This document shows, one piece after another, positions 1 to 6,340 of a DNA stretch of 11,393 bases (within the stretch, counting starts at the first letter, position 1; each line of letters opens with the position of its first letter). The notes beneath the pieces were generated by a model that worked only from the letters and a program-made list of their open reading frames with translations, did not search any database and was not told the DNA's origin. The DNA is from Phenylobacterium sp. GTDB lineage: Bacteria > Pseudomonadota > Alphaproteobacteria > Caulobacterales > Caulobacteraceae. The position numbers were made by a program, and so were the translations under genes. The stretch spans positions 1 to 11,393 of the forward strand of contig JAQVDF010000021.1 in the NCBI GenBank assembly GCA_028698405.1. The letters run 5' to 3'.

Positions 1-396
1 GACAAGCTGTCGGCCACCCTCGACACGCTGCACGCCTTCGAGGGCCGGTTGCTGTTGATGTTCCAGCCGCACGGCTTCGGCCCGCTGCGGCTGATGAAGC
101 AGGAGTTCATCGACGTCTTCGCCGAGCGGATGGCCGACGAGGACGTGCTGGTGATGCCCGAGCCGGTCTACTTCGGCGGCACCGTCGACCGCTCGGTATC
201 CACCGCCGACGTGATCGCCGGGATCGCCGCCCGCGGCCGGCGCGCCGAGGCCTTCGCCGACCGGGCGGCCTGCGGCGAGCGGCTGCTGGAGCTCGCCCGC
301 CCCGGCGACCGCATCGTCGTCATGGGCGCTCGCGACGACACTCTCTCGGTCTTCGCCGCCGAGCTCCTGGAGCGGCTCGCGAAGCAAGCCGCGTAG
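1..396 (+). CDS. Mur ligase family protein (MurC/Mpl-like), C-terminal part only
   Basis: The reading frame is open from the first base and ends at TAG 394-396, giving the last 131 residues of a longer protein whose start lies outside the window. The fragment resembles the C-terminal domain of UDP-N-acetylmuramate:amino-acid ligases. It has the [16 protein letters not shown] segment (about residues 21-36), matching the FQPHR...F signature of MurC and Mpl, then an [18 protein letters not shown] stretch and the closing [18 protein letters not shown] loop (about 103-120), where MurC has its GxGDI-like turn. Mur ligases join amino acids or peptides to UDP-MurNAc using ATP in the cytoplasm. MurC itself normally sits in the division and cell-wall cluster, so an Mpl-like (recycling) or stand-alone Mur ligase is as likely as true MurC. 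The catalytic and ATP-binding domains are not visible, so substrate cannot be decided. Confidence 0.75.
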   Translation, partial: DKLSATLDTLHAFEGRLLLMFQPHGFGPLRLMKQEFIDVFAERMADEDVLVMPEPVYFGGTVDRSVSTADVIAGIAARGRRAEAFADRAACGERLLELARPGDRIVVMGARDDTLSVFAAELLERLAKQAA

Positions 397-401
397 ACCT
401 A

Positions 402-458
402 TCCCTCGCCTTTATGGGGAGGGAAGAAGCGCGAGCGTGCGCATTTCGCCCCCTCCCC
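402..458 (+). repeat. Intergenic inverted repeats, mutually exclusive pairings
   Basis: Just after the Mur ligase stop, TCCCTC (402-407) can pair with GAGGGA (419-424). The overlapping GGGGAGGG (416-423) can instead pair perfectly with CCCTCCCC (451-458). The arrangement resembles the C-rich/G-rich intergenic repeats common in Caulobacter-type genomes. It probably serves as the 3' end of the upstream transcript. No T-tract follows, so an intrinsic terminator of textbook form is not seen. Confidence 0.4.
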
Positions 459-460
459 CC

Positions 461-490
461 GCGCGGGTTTACCGGCTAGAACCCGCGCCC
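461..490 (+). promoter_or_regulatory. Likely purL promoter with perfect -10 inside an inverted repeat
   Basis: GCTAGAAC at 475-482 matches the Caulobacter housekeeping -10 consensus GCTANAWC at every position. Transcription would start about 7 nt later, at about 489-491, which is the A of the purL ATG, so a leaderless mRNA is predicted. No TTGAC-like -35 is seen at the usual spacing. The -10 is bracketed by 9-bp perfect arms, GCGCGGGTT (461-469) and AACCCGCGC (480-488); the right arm overlaps the end of the -10. This could be a repressor operator or a coincidental hairpin. Confidence 0.5.
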
Positions 491-2701
491 ATGAACGCCC
501 CCACGAAACCCATGGCCGAAACGGCCGTCGAGTTCGGCCTGAAGCCGGAGGAATACGATCTCATCGTCCAGCGGCTGAACCGCGAGCCGAACCTGGTCGA
601 ACTCGGGGTCTTCTCGGTGATGTGGTCCGAGCACTGCTCGTACAAGTCCTCGCGCAAGCAGCTCGGCAAGTTCCCCACCAAGGGGCCGCGGGTGATCCAG
701 GGGCCGGGCGAGAACGCCGGGGTGGTCGACATCGGCGACGGCCAGGCCTGCGTCTTCAAGATGGAGAGCCACAACCACCCGAGCTACATCGAGCCCTACC
801 AGGGCGCGGCGACCGGCGTGGGCGGCATCATGCGCGACGTCTTCACCATGGGGGCGCGGCCGGTGGCGCTGCTCAACGCGCTGCGCTTCGGCGATCCGTC
901 GCATCCGAAGACCCGGCGGCTGGTGGCGGGCGTGGTGGCCGGCATCGGCGGCTACGGCAACTGCGTGGGCGTGCCGACCGTCGGCGGCGAGACCAACTTC
1001 CACCGCGGCTACGACGGCAACATCCTGGTCAACGCCATGTGCGTGGGCCTGGCCGACGCCGACAAGATCTTCTACTCGGCCGCCCCCTCGGCCGGCCTGC
1101 CGGTGGTCTACTTCGGCTCCAAGACCGGCCGCGACGGCATCCACGGCGCGACCATGGCCAGCGCCGAGTTCGACGAGGATTCGGAGGAGAAGCGTCCCAC
1201 CGTGCAGGTCGGCGTCCCCTTCGCCGAGAAGCTGCTGATCGAGGCGACGCTGGAGCTGATGGCCTCGGGCGCGGTCGCCGCCATCCAGGACATGGGGGCT
1301 GCGGGCCTGACCTCATCCTCGGTCGAGATGGCCGGCAAGGGCGGCGTCGGCATCGAGCTCGATCTGGACGCCGTGCCTCAGCGCGAAGAGGGCATGACCG
1401 CCTACGAGATGATGCTGTCGGAGAGCCAGGAGCGGATGCTGGCGATCCTCAAGCCCGGCCGCGAGGACGAGGGTCGGCGCATCTTCGAGAAGTGGGGCCT
1501 GGACGCCGCCGTCATCGGCGCCACCACCGACACCGGCCGCTTCGTGCTGAAGCACAAGGGCGAGGTGGTCTGCGACGTGCCGCTCGCCCCGCTGTCGGAG
1601 GACGCCCCGCTCTACGACCGTCCCTGGGTGGAGCCGGCCAAGCACCCGCGGCTCGGCCCCGGCGAGGTCCCCGCCCCCACCGACTGGCGCGAGGCGGTGC
1701 TGAAGCTGGTCGGCTGCCCGGACGCGGCCTCCAAGCGCTGGATCTGGGAGCAGTACGACCGCCACGTGATGGCCGACACGCTGGAGGATTCCGGCACCGG
1801 CGCGGACGCCGGCATCGTGCGCCTGCACGGGACCCGCAAGGCGCTGGCGATGACCTCGGACGTGACCCCGCGCTACGTGCAGAATGACCCCTACGAGGGC
1901 GGCAAGCAGGCCGTCGCCGAGGCCTGGCGCAACCTGACCGCGGTGGGCGCCACGCCCATCGCCATCACCGACAACCTCAACTTCGGCAATCCCGAGCGGC
2001 CCGAGATCATGGGCCAGATCGTCCGCGCGACCGACGGCATGGCCGAGGCCTGCCGCGCGCTCGACTTCCCCGTCGTGAGCGGCAACGTCAGCCTCTACAA
2101 TGAAACCAACGGGGTCGCCATTCCGCCCACCCCGACCGTGGGCGGCGTCGGGCTGATCGCCGACTACGCCCGCCGGGCCGACTACGCCGGGATGAAGCCG
2201 GGCGATTCGCTCGTGCTGATCGGCGAGACCCGCGGCGAACTGGGGGCCAGCCTCTACCTGCGCGAGGTGCTGGGCCGCGAGGACGGCGCCCCGCCGTCGA
2301 TCGACCTGGCCGTCGAGCGCCGCAACGGCGATTTCGTCCGCGGCGAGATCGAGGCCGGGCGCATCGAGGTGGTCCACGATCTCTCCGACGGAGGCCTGGC
2401 TTCGGCCGCCGCCGAGATGGTGCTGGCCGCCGGCGTCGGTGTCCGCCTTTCCGCCCCCGCCGGGGCGGCACACGGCGTCCTGTTCGGGGAGGATCAGGCC
2501 CGCTACCTCGTGGCCACGGCCGCCCACGACGCCCTGCTCGCCGCCGCGGCCGCCGCGGGCGTTCCGGCCCAGGTGGTCGGCCAGGCCGGCGGCGACGTCT
2601 TCGCCGCCGAAGGCCTCTTCGACATCCCCCTCGACGACCTCCGCGCCGCCCACGAAGGCTGGATGTCCGCCTTCATGGACGCGCCCGTGGTGCAGGGCTG
2701 A
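491..2701 (+). CDS. purL: Phosphoribosylformylglycinamidine synthase subunit PurL
   Basis: PurL catalyses the ATP-dependent conversion of FGAR to FGAM in de novo purine synthesis. This 736-residue version is the small type that works in a complex with PurS and the glutaminase PurQ, neither of which is in the window. Visible signatures are [10 protein letters not shown] (about 46-55), the ESHNHPS motif (92-98), then [16 protein letters not shown] and the repeated AIRS-like ATP-binding domains (for example [10 protein letters not shown] and [11 protein letters not shown]). Length and conservation are normal from end to end. The frame is open from a GTG at 437, but that adds a proline-rich stretch unlike the family. 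ATG 491 is preferred because it begins a typical N-terminus and lies directly downstream of a consensus -10. There is no Shine-Dalgarno sequence, which fits leaderless translation. ATG 512 is a less likely alternative. Confidence 0.96.
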   Translation: MNAPTKPMAETAVEFGLKPEEYDLIVQRLNREPNLVELGVFSVMWSEHCSYKSSRKQLGKFPTKGPRVIQGPGENAGVVDIGDGQACVFKMESHNHPSYIEPYQGAATGVGGIMRDVFTMGARPVALLNALRFGDPSHPKTRRLVAGVVAGIGGYGNCVGVPTVGGETNFHRGYDGNILVNAMCVGLADADKIFYSAAPSAGLPVVYFGSKTGRDGIHGATMASAEFDEDSEEKRPTVQVGVPFAEKLLIEATLELMASGAVAAIQDMGAAGLTSSSVEMAGKGGVGIELDLDAVPQREEGMTAYEMMLSESQERMLAILKPGREDEGRRIFEKWGLDAAVIGATTDTGRFVLKHKGEVVCDVPLAPLSEDAPLYDRPWVEPAKHPRLGPGEVPAPTDWREAVLKLVGCPDAASKRWIWEQYDRHVMADTLEDSGTGADAGIVRLHGTRKALAMTSDVTPRYVQNDPYEGGKQAVAEAWRNLTAVGATPIAITDNLNFGNPERPEIMGQIVRATDGMAEACRALDFPVVSGNVSLYNETNGVAIPPTPTVGGVGLIADYARRADYAGMKPGDSLVLIGETRGELGASLYLREVLGREDGAPPSIDLAVERRNGDFVRGEIEAGRIEVVHDLSDGGLASAAAEMVLAAGVGVRLSAPAGAAHGVLFGEDQARYLVATAAHDALLAAAAAAGVPAQVVGQAGGDVFAAEGLFDIPLDDLRAAHEGWMSAFMDAPVVQG

Positions 2702-2709
2702 ACCCGATC

Positions 2710-2743
2710 GGTGATAGGTCGGGCTGGCGCCTAACCAGTCACC
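2710..2743. terminator. Stem-loop between convergent purL and the CinA-like gene
   Basis: GGTGAT (2710-2715) pairs with GTCACC (2738-2743), with a terminal G-U pair. After one A/A mismatch, GGT (2717-2719) pairs with ACC (2734-2736), leaving a 14-nt loop. It lies 9 nt after the purL stop in an 84-nt convergent gap, so it could end transcription from both sides. No U-run follows on either strand, so the call is tentative. Confidence 0.35.
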
Positions 2744-2785
2744 AACGGTTCTCGGCGACTGATTGCGCCGGCGCGGCGCTACCTT

Positions 2786-3280
2786 TCACCCAGCCTCCCC
2801 GCTCTCCAGCCCACGCTTGAGCAGGTCGAGCGCGGCGGCGGCGAAGGCCTGCATGTTCGCCCAGCGGTCGGGGGAGCCGGTCTCGATGGTGAGGGACATC
2901 TCCACCGGGCCGGAGATGGCGATGCAGGAGTGGCCGGGGGGATCGCCGTAGCCGTTGCCGGTGGGGCCGGCCGCGCCGGTCTCGGAGACGCCCCAGGTGG
3001 CGTTGTGGCGCTCGCGGGCGGTGCGGGCGAGCAGCAGGGCGTAGGGCTCGCTGGCCGAGCGCATGCCGGCCACCGCCTCCCTGGGCAGGTCAAGCAGCTG
3101 CATCCTGGCCTTGCCGGTGTAGACCACCGCGCCCGCCACATAATAGGCCGAGGCCCCGGGCGCCGCGAGCAGGGCCGCCGAGATCAGGCCGCCGGACGAA
3201 CTCTCCGCCACCGCCACCGTCTGCTTCGCCGCCTTCAGCCGCGCACCGACGTCCTCGGCCAGCGTCTTCAGCTCGTCCAT
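2786..3280 (-). CDS. CinA/PncC-type nicotinamide-nucleotide amidohydrolase
   Basis: The 164-residue product matches in length and pattern the stand-alone CinA C-terminal domain (PncC). PncC deamidates NMN to nicotinate mononucleotide in pyridine-nucleotide recycling in the cytoplasm. Visible features are AESSSGGLISAALLAAPGAS from residue 25, corresponding to the family's AESCTGGLIA...PGSS block; the YVAGAVVYTGKAR strand (about 47-59); and SETGAAGPTG (99-108), where typical members read GIAGPGG. The usual Cys-Thr in AESCTGG is Ser-Ser here, and the GIAGPGG loop is also altered, so this is a divergent subfamily and activity on NMN is not assured. The N-terminal domain of full-length CinA is absent. 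ATG at 3278-3280 is preceded by a clear GAGGAG ribosome-binding site. The frame continues far upstream over the divergent hydrolase gene, but that extension is antisense and not real. Confidence 0.85.
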   Translation of the reverse strand: MDELKTLAEDVGARLKAAKQTVAVAESSSGGLISAALLAAPGASAYYVAGAVVYTGKARMQLLDLPREAVAGMRSASEPYALLLARTARERHNATWGVSETGAAGPTGNGYGDPPGHSCIAISGPVEMSLTIETGSPDRWANMQAFAAAALDLLKRGLESGEAG

Positions 3281-3364
3281 CGCCCTCTCCTCGCTTGGTT
3301 CGCGGCCGATCCCGTCACATGATGCCGGCCAATTACAGCCAAGCCCATTGTTCCGGAGGATTTG
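3281..3364. promoter_or_regulatory. Divergent intergenic region with ribosome-binding sites both ways
   Basis: These 84 bases separate the CinA-like gene (minus) from the serine hydrolase gene (plus), so promoters for both must lie here or inside the genes. GGAGGA at 3355-3360 fixes the hydrolase start at ATG 3365 rather than at the in-frame TTG 3362. On the minus strand GAGGAGAGGG precedes the CinA-like ATG. No convincing -35/-10 pair was found. A lone GTCACA half-site (3314-3319) has no partner. Confidence 0.5.
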
Positions 3365-4603
3365 ATGGACGCCCAGTCGAAATGGACCGGCCTTGACGCC
3401 GGCCGCCTTTCGCAGATCGACGACCACCTCGAGCGCAACTACATCGCGCCCGGCAAAATCGCCGGCTGTCAGATCGCGATCAACCGGCGCGGCCACCAGG
3501 CCTATTTCAAGTCCTACGGGAACATGGACCGCGAGCGGTCCCGGCCGATGGCCGACGACACCATCTTCCGCATCTATTCGATGTCCAAGCCGATCACCTC
3601 GGTCGCGCTGATGCAGCTCTACGAGAAGGGCTACTTCCAGCTCAACGACCCGGTGAGCCGCTTCATCCCCGAATGGCGCAACCACCAGGTCTGGGTTTCC
3701 GGCGAAGGCGCCACGATGAAGACTGAGCCGCCGAAGCGGCCGGTGACCATGCGCGACATGCTCTGCCACACCGGCGGCCTGACCTACGGCTCGGCCCTGG
3801 TGGCGCTGGGCGCCCCCGACGGCGGCCATCCGGTGGACAAGGTCTACGCCGAGAAGGGCGTGCGCCGCGGCCGTGACGAGACGCTGCGCGACTTCGTCAG
3901 GAAGCTGGGCGAGGTGCCGCTGCGCTACCAGCCTGGCGAGCGGTGGATGTACTCGCTGTCGACCGACGTCTGCGGCGCCCTGGTGGAGATCATCTCCGGC
4001 CAGCGGTTCGACAAGTATCTGCAGGAGAACATCTTCGGGCCGCTGGGCATGGTCGACACAGCCTTCCACGTCACGCCGGAAAACGCCTCCCGCTTCGCCG
4101 CCTGCTACCGCCGCGCGGCCGACAAGAGCCTGAAGCTGATCGACGATCCGACCAGCTCGGACTACCTCCACGAGCCGGTGTTCTTCTCCGGCGGCGGCGG
4201 CCTGACCGGCGCCGCCGCGGACTACATGCGCTTCTGCGAGATGCTGCGCCGGGGCGGCGAGCTGGACGGCGCCCGCATCCTCGGGCCGCGCACCGTCGAG
4301 CTGATGCACCTCAACCACCTGAAGGACGGCAAGGACCTGACGGAAATGGCCATCGGCTCCTTCTCCGAGACGGCCAACGAGGGCGTCGGCTTCGGGCTCG
4401 GCTTCGCCACGACGCTCGATCCGGTGCAGGCCGGCTCCATCGCCGCCGGCGACTACTACTGGGGCGGCGCGGCCTCGACCATCTTCTGGGTCGATCCCAA
4501 GGAGGAGCTGAGCGTGGTGTTCATGACCCAGCTGATGCCGTCGGGGGCGTTCAACTTCCGCGGCCAGCTGAAGAACATCATCTACTCGGCGATCGTCGAC
4601 TGA
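3365..4603 (+). CDS. Beta-lactamase-fold serine hydrolase (family VIII esterase-like)
   Basis: This 412-residue protein has the penicillin-binding-protein/class C beta-lactamase fold used by many esterases and D-aminopeptidases. The SxxK motif with nucleophile and general base is S72-M-S-K75. The second motif is Y196-S-L, where beta-lactamases have Y-x-N. W366-G-G occupies the position of the KTG box, which is the usual replacement in family VIII carboxylesterases. A GGGGL turn lies at about 276-280. No signal peptide is evident (the N-terminus is MDAQSKWTGLDAGR), so it is probably cytoplasmic, favouring esterase over beta-lactamase. The natural substrate cannot be told. ATG 3365 follows GGAGGA at good spacing. 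The VOC gene starts 16 nt after its stop, suggesting co-transcription. Confidence 0.88.
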   Translation: MDAQSKWTGLDAGRLSQIDDHLERNYIAPGKIAGCQIAINRRGHQAYFKSYGNMDRERSRPMADDTIFRIYSMSKPITSVALMQLYEKGYFQLNDPVSRFIPEWRNHQVWVSGEGATMKTEPPKRPVTMRDMLCHTGGLTYGSALVALGAPDGGHPVDKVYAEKGVRRGRDETLRDFVRKLGEVPLRYQPGERWMYSLSTDVCGALVEIISGQRFDKYLQENIFGPLGMVDTAFHVTPENASRFAACYRRAADKSLKLIDDPTSSDYLHEPVFFSGGGGLTGAAADYMRFCEMLRRGGELDGARILGPRTVELMHLNHLKDGKDLTEMAIGSFSETANEGVGFGLGFATTLDPVQAGSIAAGDYYWGGAASTIFWVDPKEELSVVFMTQLMPSGAFNFRGQLKNIIYSAIVD

Positions 4604-4619
4604 CGGAAAGGTCCGGGGC

Positions 4620-5027
4620 GTGGCGGACCTGCTGGTCAACATCGACGTCCCGGACCTGGCCGCCGCCGAGCGCTTCTACGTGGCGGCCTTCGGGCTGACG
4701 CCCACCCGCCGCTTCGGCGCCGGCGGGGTGGAGCTCTCCGGCTGGCCCGTGCGGGTCTACCTGCTGCAGAAGCCCGAAGGCTCTGTCGGGGCCGGCGAGG
4801 AGACGCGCCGCTACCGCCGCCACTGGTCGCCGGTCCACCTCGACGTCGTCGTCGAACAGCTGGAGCCGGCCATCGCCCGGGCGGTCGACGCGGGCGCGGT
4901 GCTGGAGACCGGCCCGCGCCGCGCTGAGTGGGGGAGCCTCGCCACCCTCGCCGATCCGTTCGGCCACGGCTTCTGCCTCATCGAGTTCCACGGCCGCGGC
5001 TACGACGAGATCGCCGAGCCGGCGTGA
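4620..5027 (+). CDS. VOC family protein (glyoxalase/bleomycin-resistance fold)
   Basis: The 135-residue product is a single vicinal-oxygen-chelate unit with two beta-alpha-beta-beta-beta modules. NIDVPDLAAAERFYVAAFGL (7-26) is the typical first strand and helix. HLDVVVEQLEPAIARAVDAG (73-92) opens the second module. ADPFGHGFCLIEF (111-123) is the standard closing block. H73 and E122 are in metal-ligand positions, so a metal-dependent enzyme such as a glyoxalase or dioxygenase relative is possible, but no specific substrate is indicated. The start is GTG 4620, with GGAAAGG at 4605-4611 as ribosome-binding site. It lies 16 nt after the serine hydrolase and probably shares its transcript. Its stop is 7 nt from the stop of the convergent membrane-protein gene. 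Confidence 0.85.
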   Translation: MADLLVNIDVPDLAAAERFYVAAFGLTPTRRFGAGGVELSGWPVRVYLLQKPEGSVGAGEETRRYRRHWSPVHLDVVVEQLEPAIARAVDAGAVLETGPRRAEWGSLATLADPFGHGFCLIEFHGRGYDEIAEPA

Positions 5028-5038
5028 GCGCGCCTCAC
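5024..5038. repeat. Short inverted repeat spanning two convergent stop codons
   Basis: GTGAG (5024-5028) and CTCAC (5034-5038) flank a 5-nt spacer. The TGA stops of the VOC gene and of the convergent membrane-protein gene both lie in the arms. It may act as a small shared stem-loop, but the arms are short and part of the symmetry follows from having a TGA on each strand. Confidence 0.3.
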
Positions 5039-5565
5039 AATCCGGCGATCGCCAGGGCGAAGCCGGCCAGCATCAGCGCGGTCGCCACGTTCACCCGCCG
5101 GTACTTGCGCTTGGCGATGCGCGCCAGGATCGACTGGCTGCCGACCCAGGTGGCCAGGAGGTCGTGCGCCGACTGCGAGAGGAACTCGTCGGCCACCGTC
5201 CGCCACTCGCGCCCGGCCACCAGGTGCGAGACCCAGTCGGGACCTGAGATCCGCAGCGCCCTCTGGGCGAGCGCCGCCAGCACGATGGCGGCGAACAGCA
5301 GGACGATCGAGGGGTGCCACAGGAGCTGCATCAGCGCCTCGGCGGGCGTCTTCGCCGACAGCGCGGCGCGCTGGGTCAGGAAGCCGATACCCAGCCCGGC
5401 GACCGCCATGATCGAGGCGGCTTTGGCGTCGGCGGCGGCCAGCCGCCCGCTGTGGTAGAAGTTGGTGGACGACAGCATCTGGCCGCGCAGGGCGTTGCGC
5501 TTGTCGTCGGCGGTGGGATCGTCGGCGCCGGTCTGTGTCGGTTGCAGGGGGATGACGTTGCTCAT
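5035..5565 (-). CDS. Small membrane protein resembling the Pycsar effector family (PycTM, DUF5706-like)
   Basis: This is a 176-residue protein with a polar N-terminus (1-35), a short helix RLAAADAKAAS (41-51) running into a first membrane segment (about 50-66), a second (about 86-105), a cytoplasmic helical middle part (about 106-156) and a third hydrophobic segment at the extreme C-terminus (about 158-176). The D-x-K-A-A entry into the first segment, and the late SQSAHDLLATWVGSQSILARIAKRKYRR helix before the last segment, resemble the Pycsar transmembrane effectors. In anti-phage systems those respond to cyclic pyrimidine nucleotides and damage the membrane. Assignment is by pattern recall only. 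ATG 5563-5565 has GAGGAA upstream. The gene is divergent from the CRP-like gene; a CRP-type site lies 74-89 nt upstream of its start. An unrelated three-helix membrane protein remains possible. Confidence 0.65.
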   Translation of the reverse strand: MSNVIPLQPTQTGADDPTADDKRNALRGQMLSSTNFYHSGRLAAADAKAASIMAVAGLGIGFLTQRAALSAKTPAEALMQLLWHPSIVLLFAAIVLAALAQRALRISGPDWVSHLVAGREWRTVADEFLSQSAHDLLATWVGSQSILARIAKRKYRRVNVATALMLAGFALAIAGL

Positions 5566-5638
5566 GGCTCGGGTTCCTCATCTGGCTTGCGGCTCTCGCC
5601 GTTCGGACGGCTGCTTACGGGAGCCGCCCGGCGCGTTC

Positions 5639-5654
5639 CGTGACGCCGGTCACA
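5639..5654. promoter_or_regulatory. CRP-type operator A, between the PycTM-like and CRP-like genes
   Basis: cGTGA-CGCCGG-TCACA matches the CRP layout TGTGA-N6-TCACA at nine of ten positions. It lies in the divergent gap. Relative to the PycTM-like gene (minus), a weak -10-like GTAAGC (5613-5618) lies 31 nt from the operator centre, the geometry of class II activation. Relative to the CRP-like gene (plus), the centre is 30 nt before the ATG, where binding would more likely repress. A near-identical copy lies at 8859-8874. Confidence 0.6.
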
Positions 5655-5676
5655 CGCGCCGGGCGGGGTGAGCGCG

Positions 5677-6330
5677 ATGGGGGGCGCATCCTGGCTGCGG
5701 GCCCTGCCGGCCGCCTCGGCCGAACAGCTGCTGGCCGAGGCGCGGCCATTGGAGCTGGCGGCGGGCGAGCACCTTTTCCACCAGGGCGATCCGGGCGATG
5801 CGATGGCGGTGGTCGACGCCGGCCTGCTGAAGGCCAGCCTGGTGACGGCGCGCGGGCGCGAGGTGGTGCTGGCCTATCACGCGCCGGGTGACGTGGTGGG
5901 CGAGCTGGCGGTGTTGGACGGCGCCCCGCGGGCGGCCAGCATCTGCGCGCTGGAGGCCTCGCGGGTGCGGCTGGTGGCCGGCCCGCGCGTGCGGGCCTTC
6001 CTGGAGGCGGACGGGGCGCTGGCGCTCGCCGTCGCGGCCATGCTGGCCCAGCGGCTGAGGCGCACCAACGAGCTGGTCGAGGACGCCGCCGGCGCCCCGC
6101 TGGAGATGCGGCTGGCGCGCGCCATCGTGCGTCTCCTGCCCGACGCCGCCGCGGGCGCGGAGCTGCGGCTCACCCAGCAGGACCTGGCCGCCTACGCCGG
6201 CCTGGCGCGGGAGAACGTCAACCGCCAGCTGCAGGACTGGGCCCAACGCGGCCTGGTGCGGCTGGGCCGCGGCCGGCTGCAGCTGCTGGCGGCCGACGAG
6301 CTGGTCGAGATCGCCGAGGACCTCGTCTGA
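5677..6330 (+). CDS. CRP/FNR-family transcriptional regulator with intact cNMP cassette
   Basis: The 217-residue protein has an N-terminal cyclic-nucleotide-binding domain (about 5-115), a dimerisation helix (about 115-140) and a C-terminal winged helix-turn-helix. The phosphate-binding cassette is complete: G75-E76-L...P84-R85-A-A-S88, the pattern of cyclic-nucleotide-binding CRP proteins. No cysteine cluster of FNR type is seen. The recognition helix reads LARENVNRQL, placing R178, E179 and R183 where E. coli CRP has R180, E181 and R185, which read GTGA half-sites. The matching sequence GTGA-N6-TCAC lies in its own upstream region. ATG 5677 is chosen because GGGCGGGG (5661-5668) precedes it; GTG 5668 is an in-frame alternative adding three residues. 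It is divergent from the PycTM-like gene and converges on the cyclase gene with a 6-nt gap. Confidence 0.92.
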   Translation: MGGASWLRALPAASAEQLLAEARPLELAAGEHLFHQGDPGDAMAVVDAGLLKASLVTARGREVVLAYHAPGDVVGELAVLDGAPRAASICALEASRVRLVAGPRVRAFLEADGALALAVAAMLAQRLRRTNELVEDAAGAPLEMRLARAIVRLLPDAAAGAELRLTQQDLAAYAGLARENVNRQLQDWAQRGLVRLGRGRLQLLAADELVEIAEDLV

Positions 6331-6340
6331 GCCGGCTCAG
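6327..6340. repeat. 14-bp perfect palindrome holding both convergent stop codons
   Basis: CTGAGCCGGCTCAG is identical on both strands. It contains the TGA of the CRP-like gene (6328-6330) and the TGA of the cyclase gene (6337-6339 on the minus strand). As RNA it gives a 5-bp stem with a CCGG loop on either transcript. It may help end both transcripts; there is no U-tract. Confidence 0.5.

Noticed and set aside
437..490. GTG 437 as purL start
   Set aside because: It would place the consensus -10 and inverted repeat inside the gene and add a proline-rich N-terminus not expected in PurL.
1313..2653. 446-residue minus-strand open frame inside purL (and a 421-residue plus frame at 622-1887)
   Set aside because: Both are out-of-frame readings of conserved purL with low-complexity Arg, Gly, Ala and His-rich composition; no family resemblance.
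3314..3319. GTCACA as a third CRP-type site upstream of the serine hydrolase
   Set aside because: Only one half-site is present; the expected TGTGA partner at N6 spacing is missing.
2786..4642. 618-residue minus-strand open frame covering the CinA-like gene and the opposite strand of the hydrolase gene
   Set aside because: Only the last 164 residues resemble a protein family. The rest is antisense to a well-supported gene and comes from high GC content.
5668..5676. GTG 5668 as start of the CRP-like gene
   Set aside because: The GGGCGGGG at 5661-5668 is positioned for ATG 5677; GTG 5668 would have no ribosome-binding site. It cannot be fully excluded.
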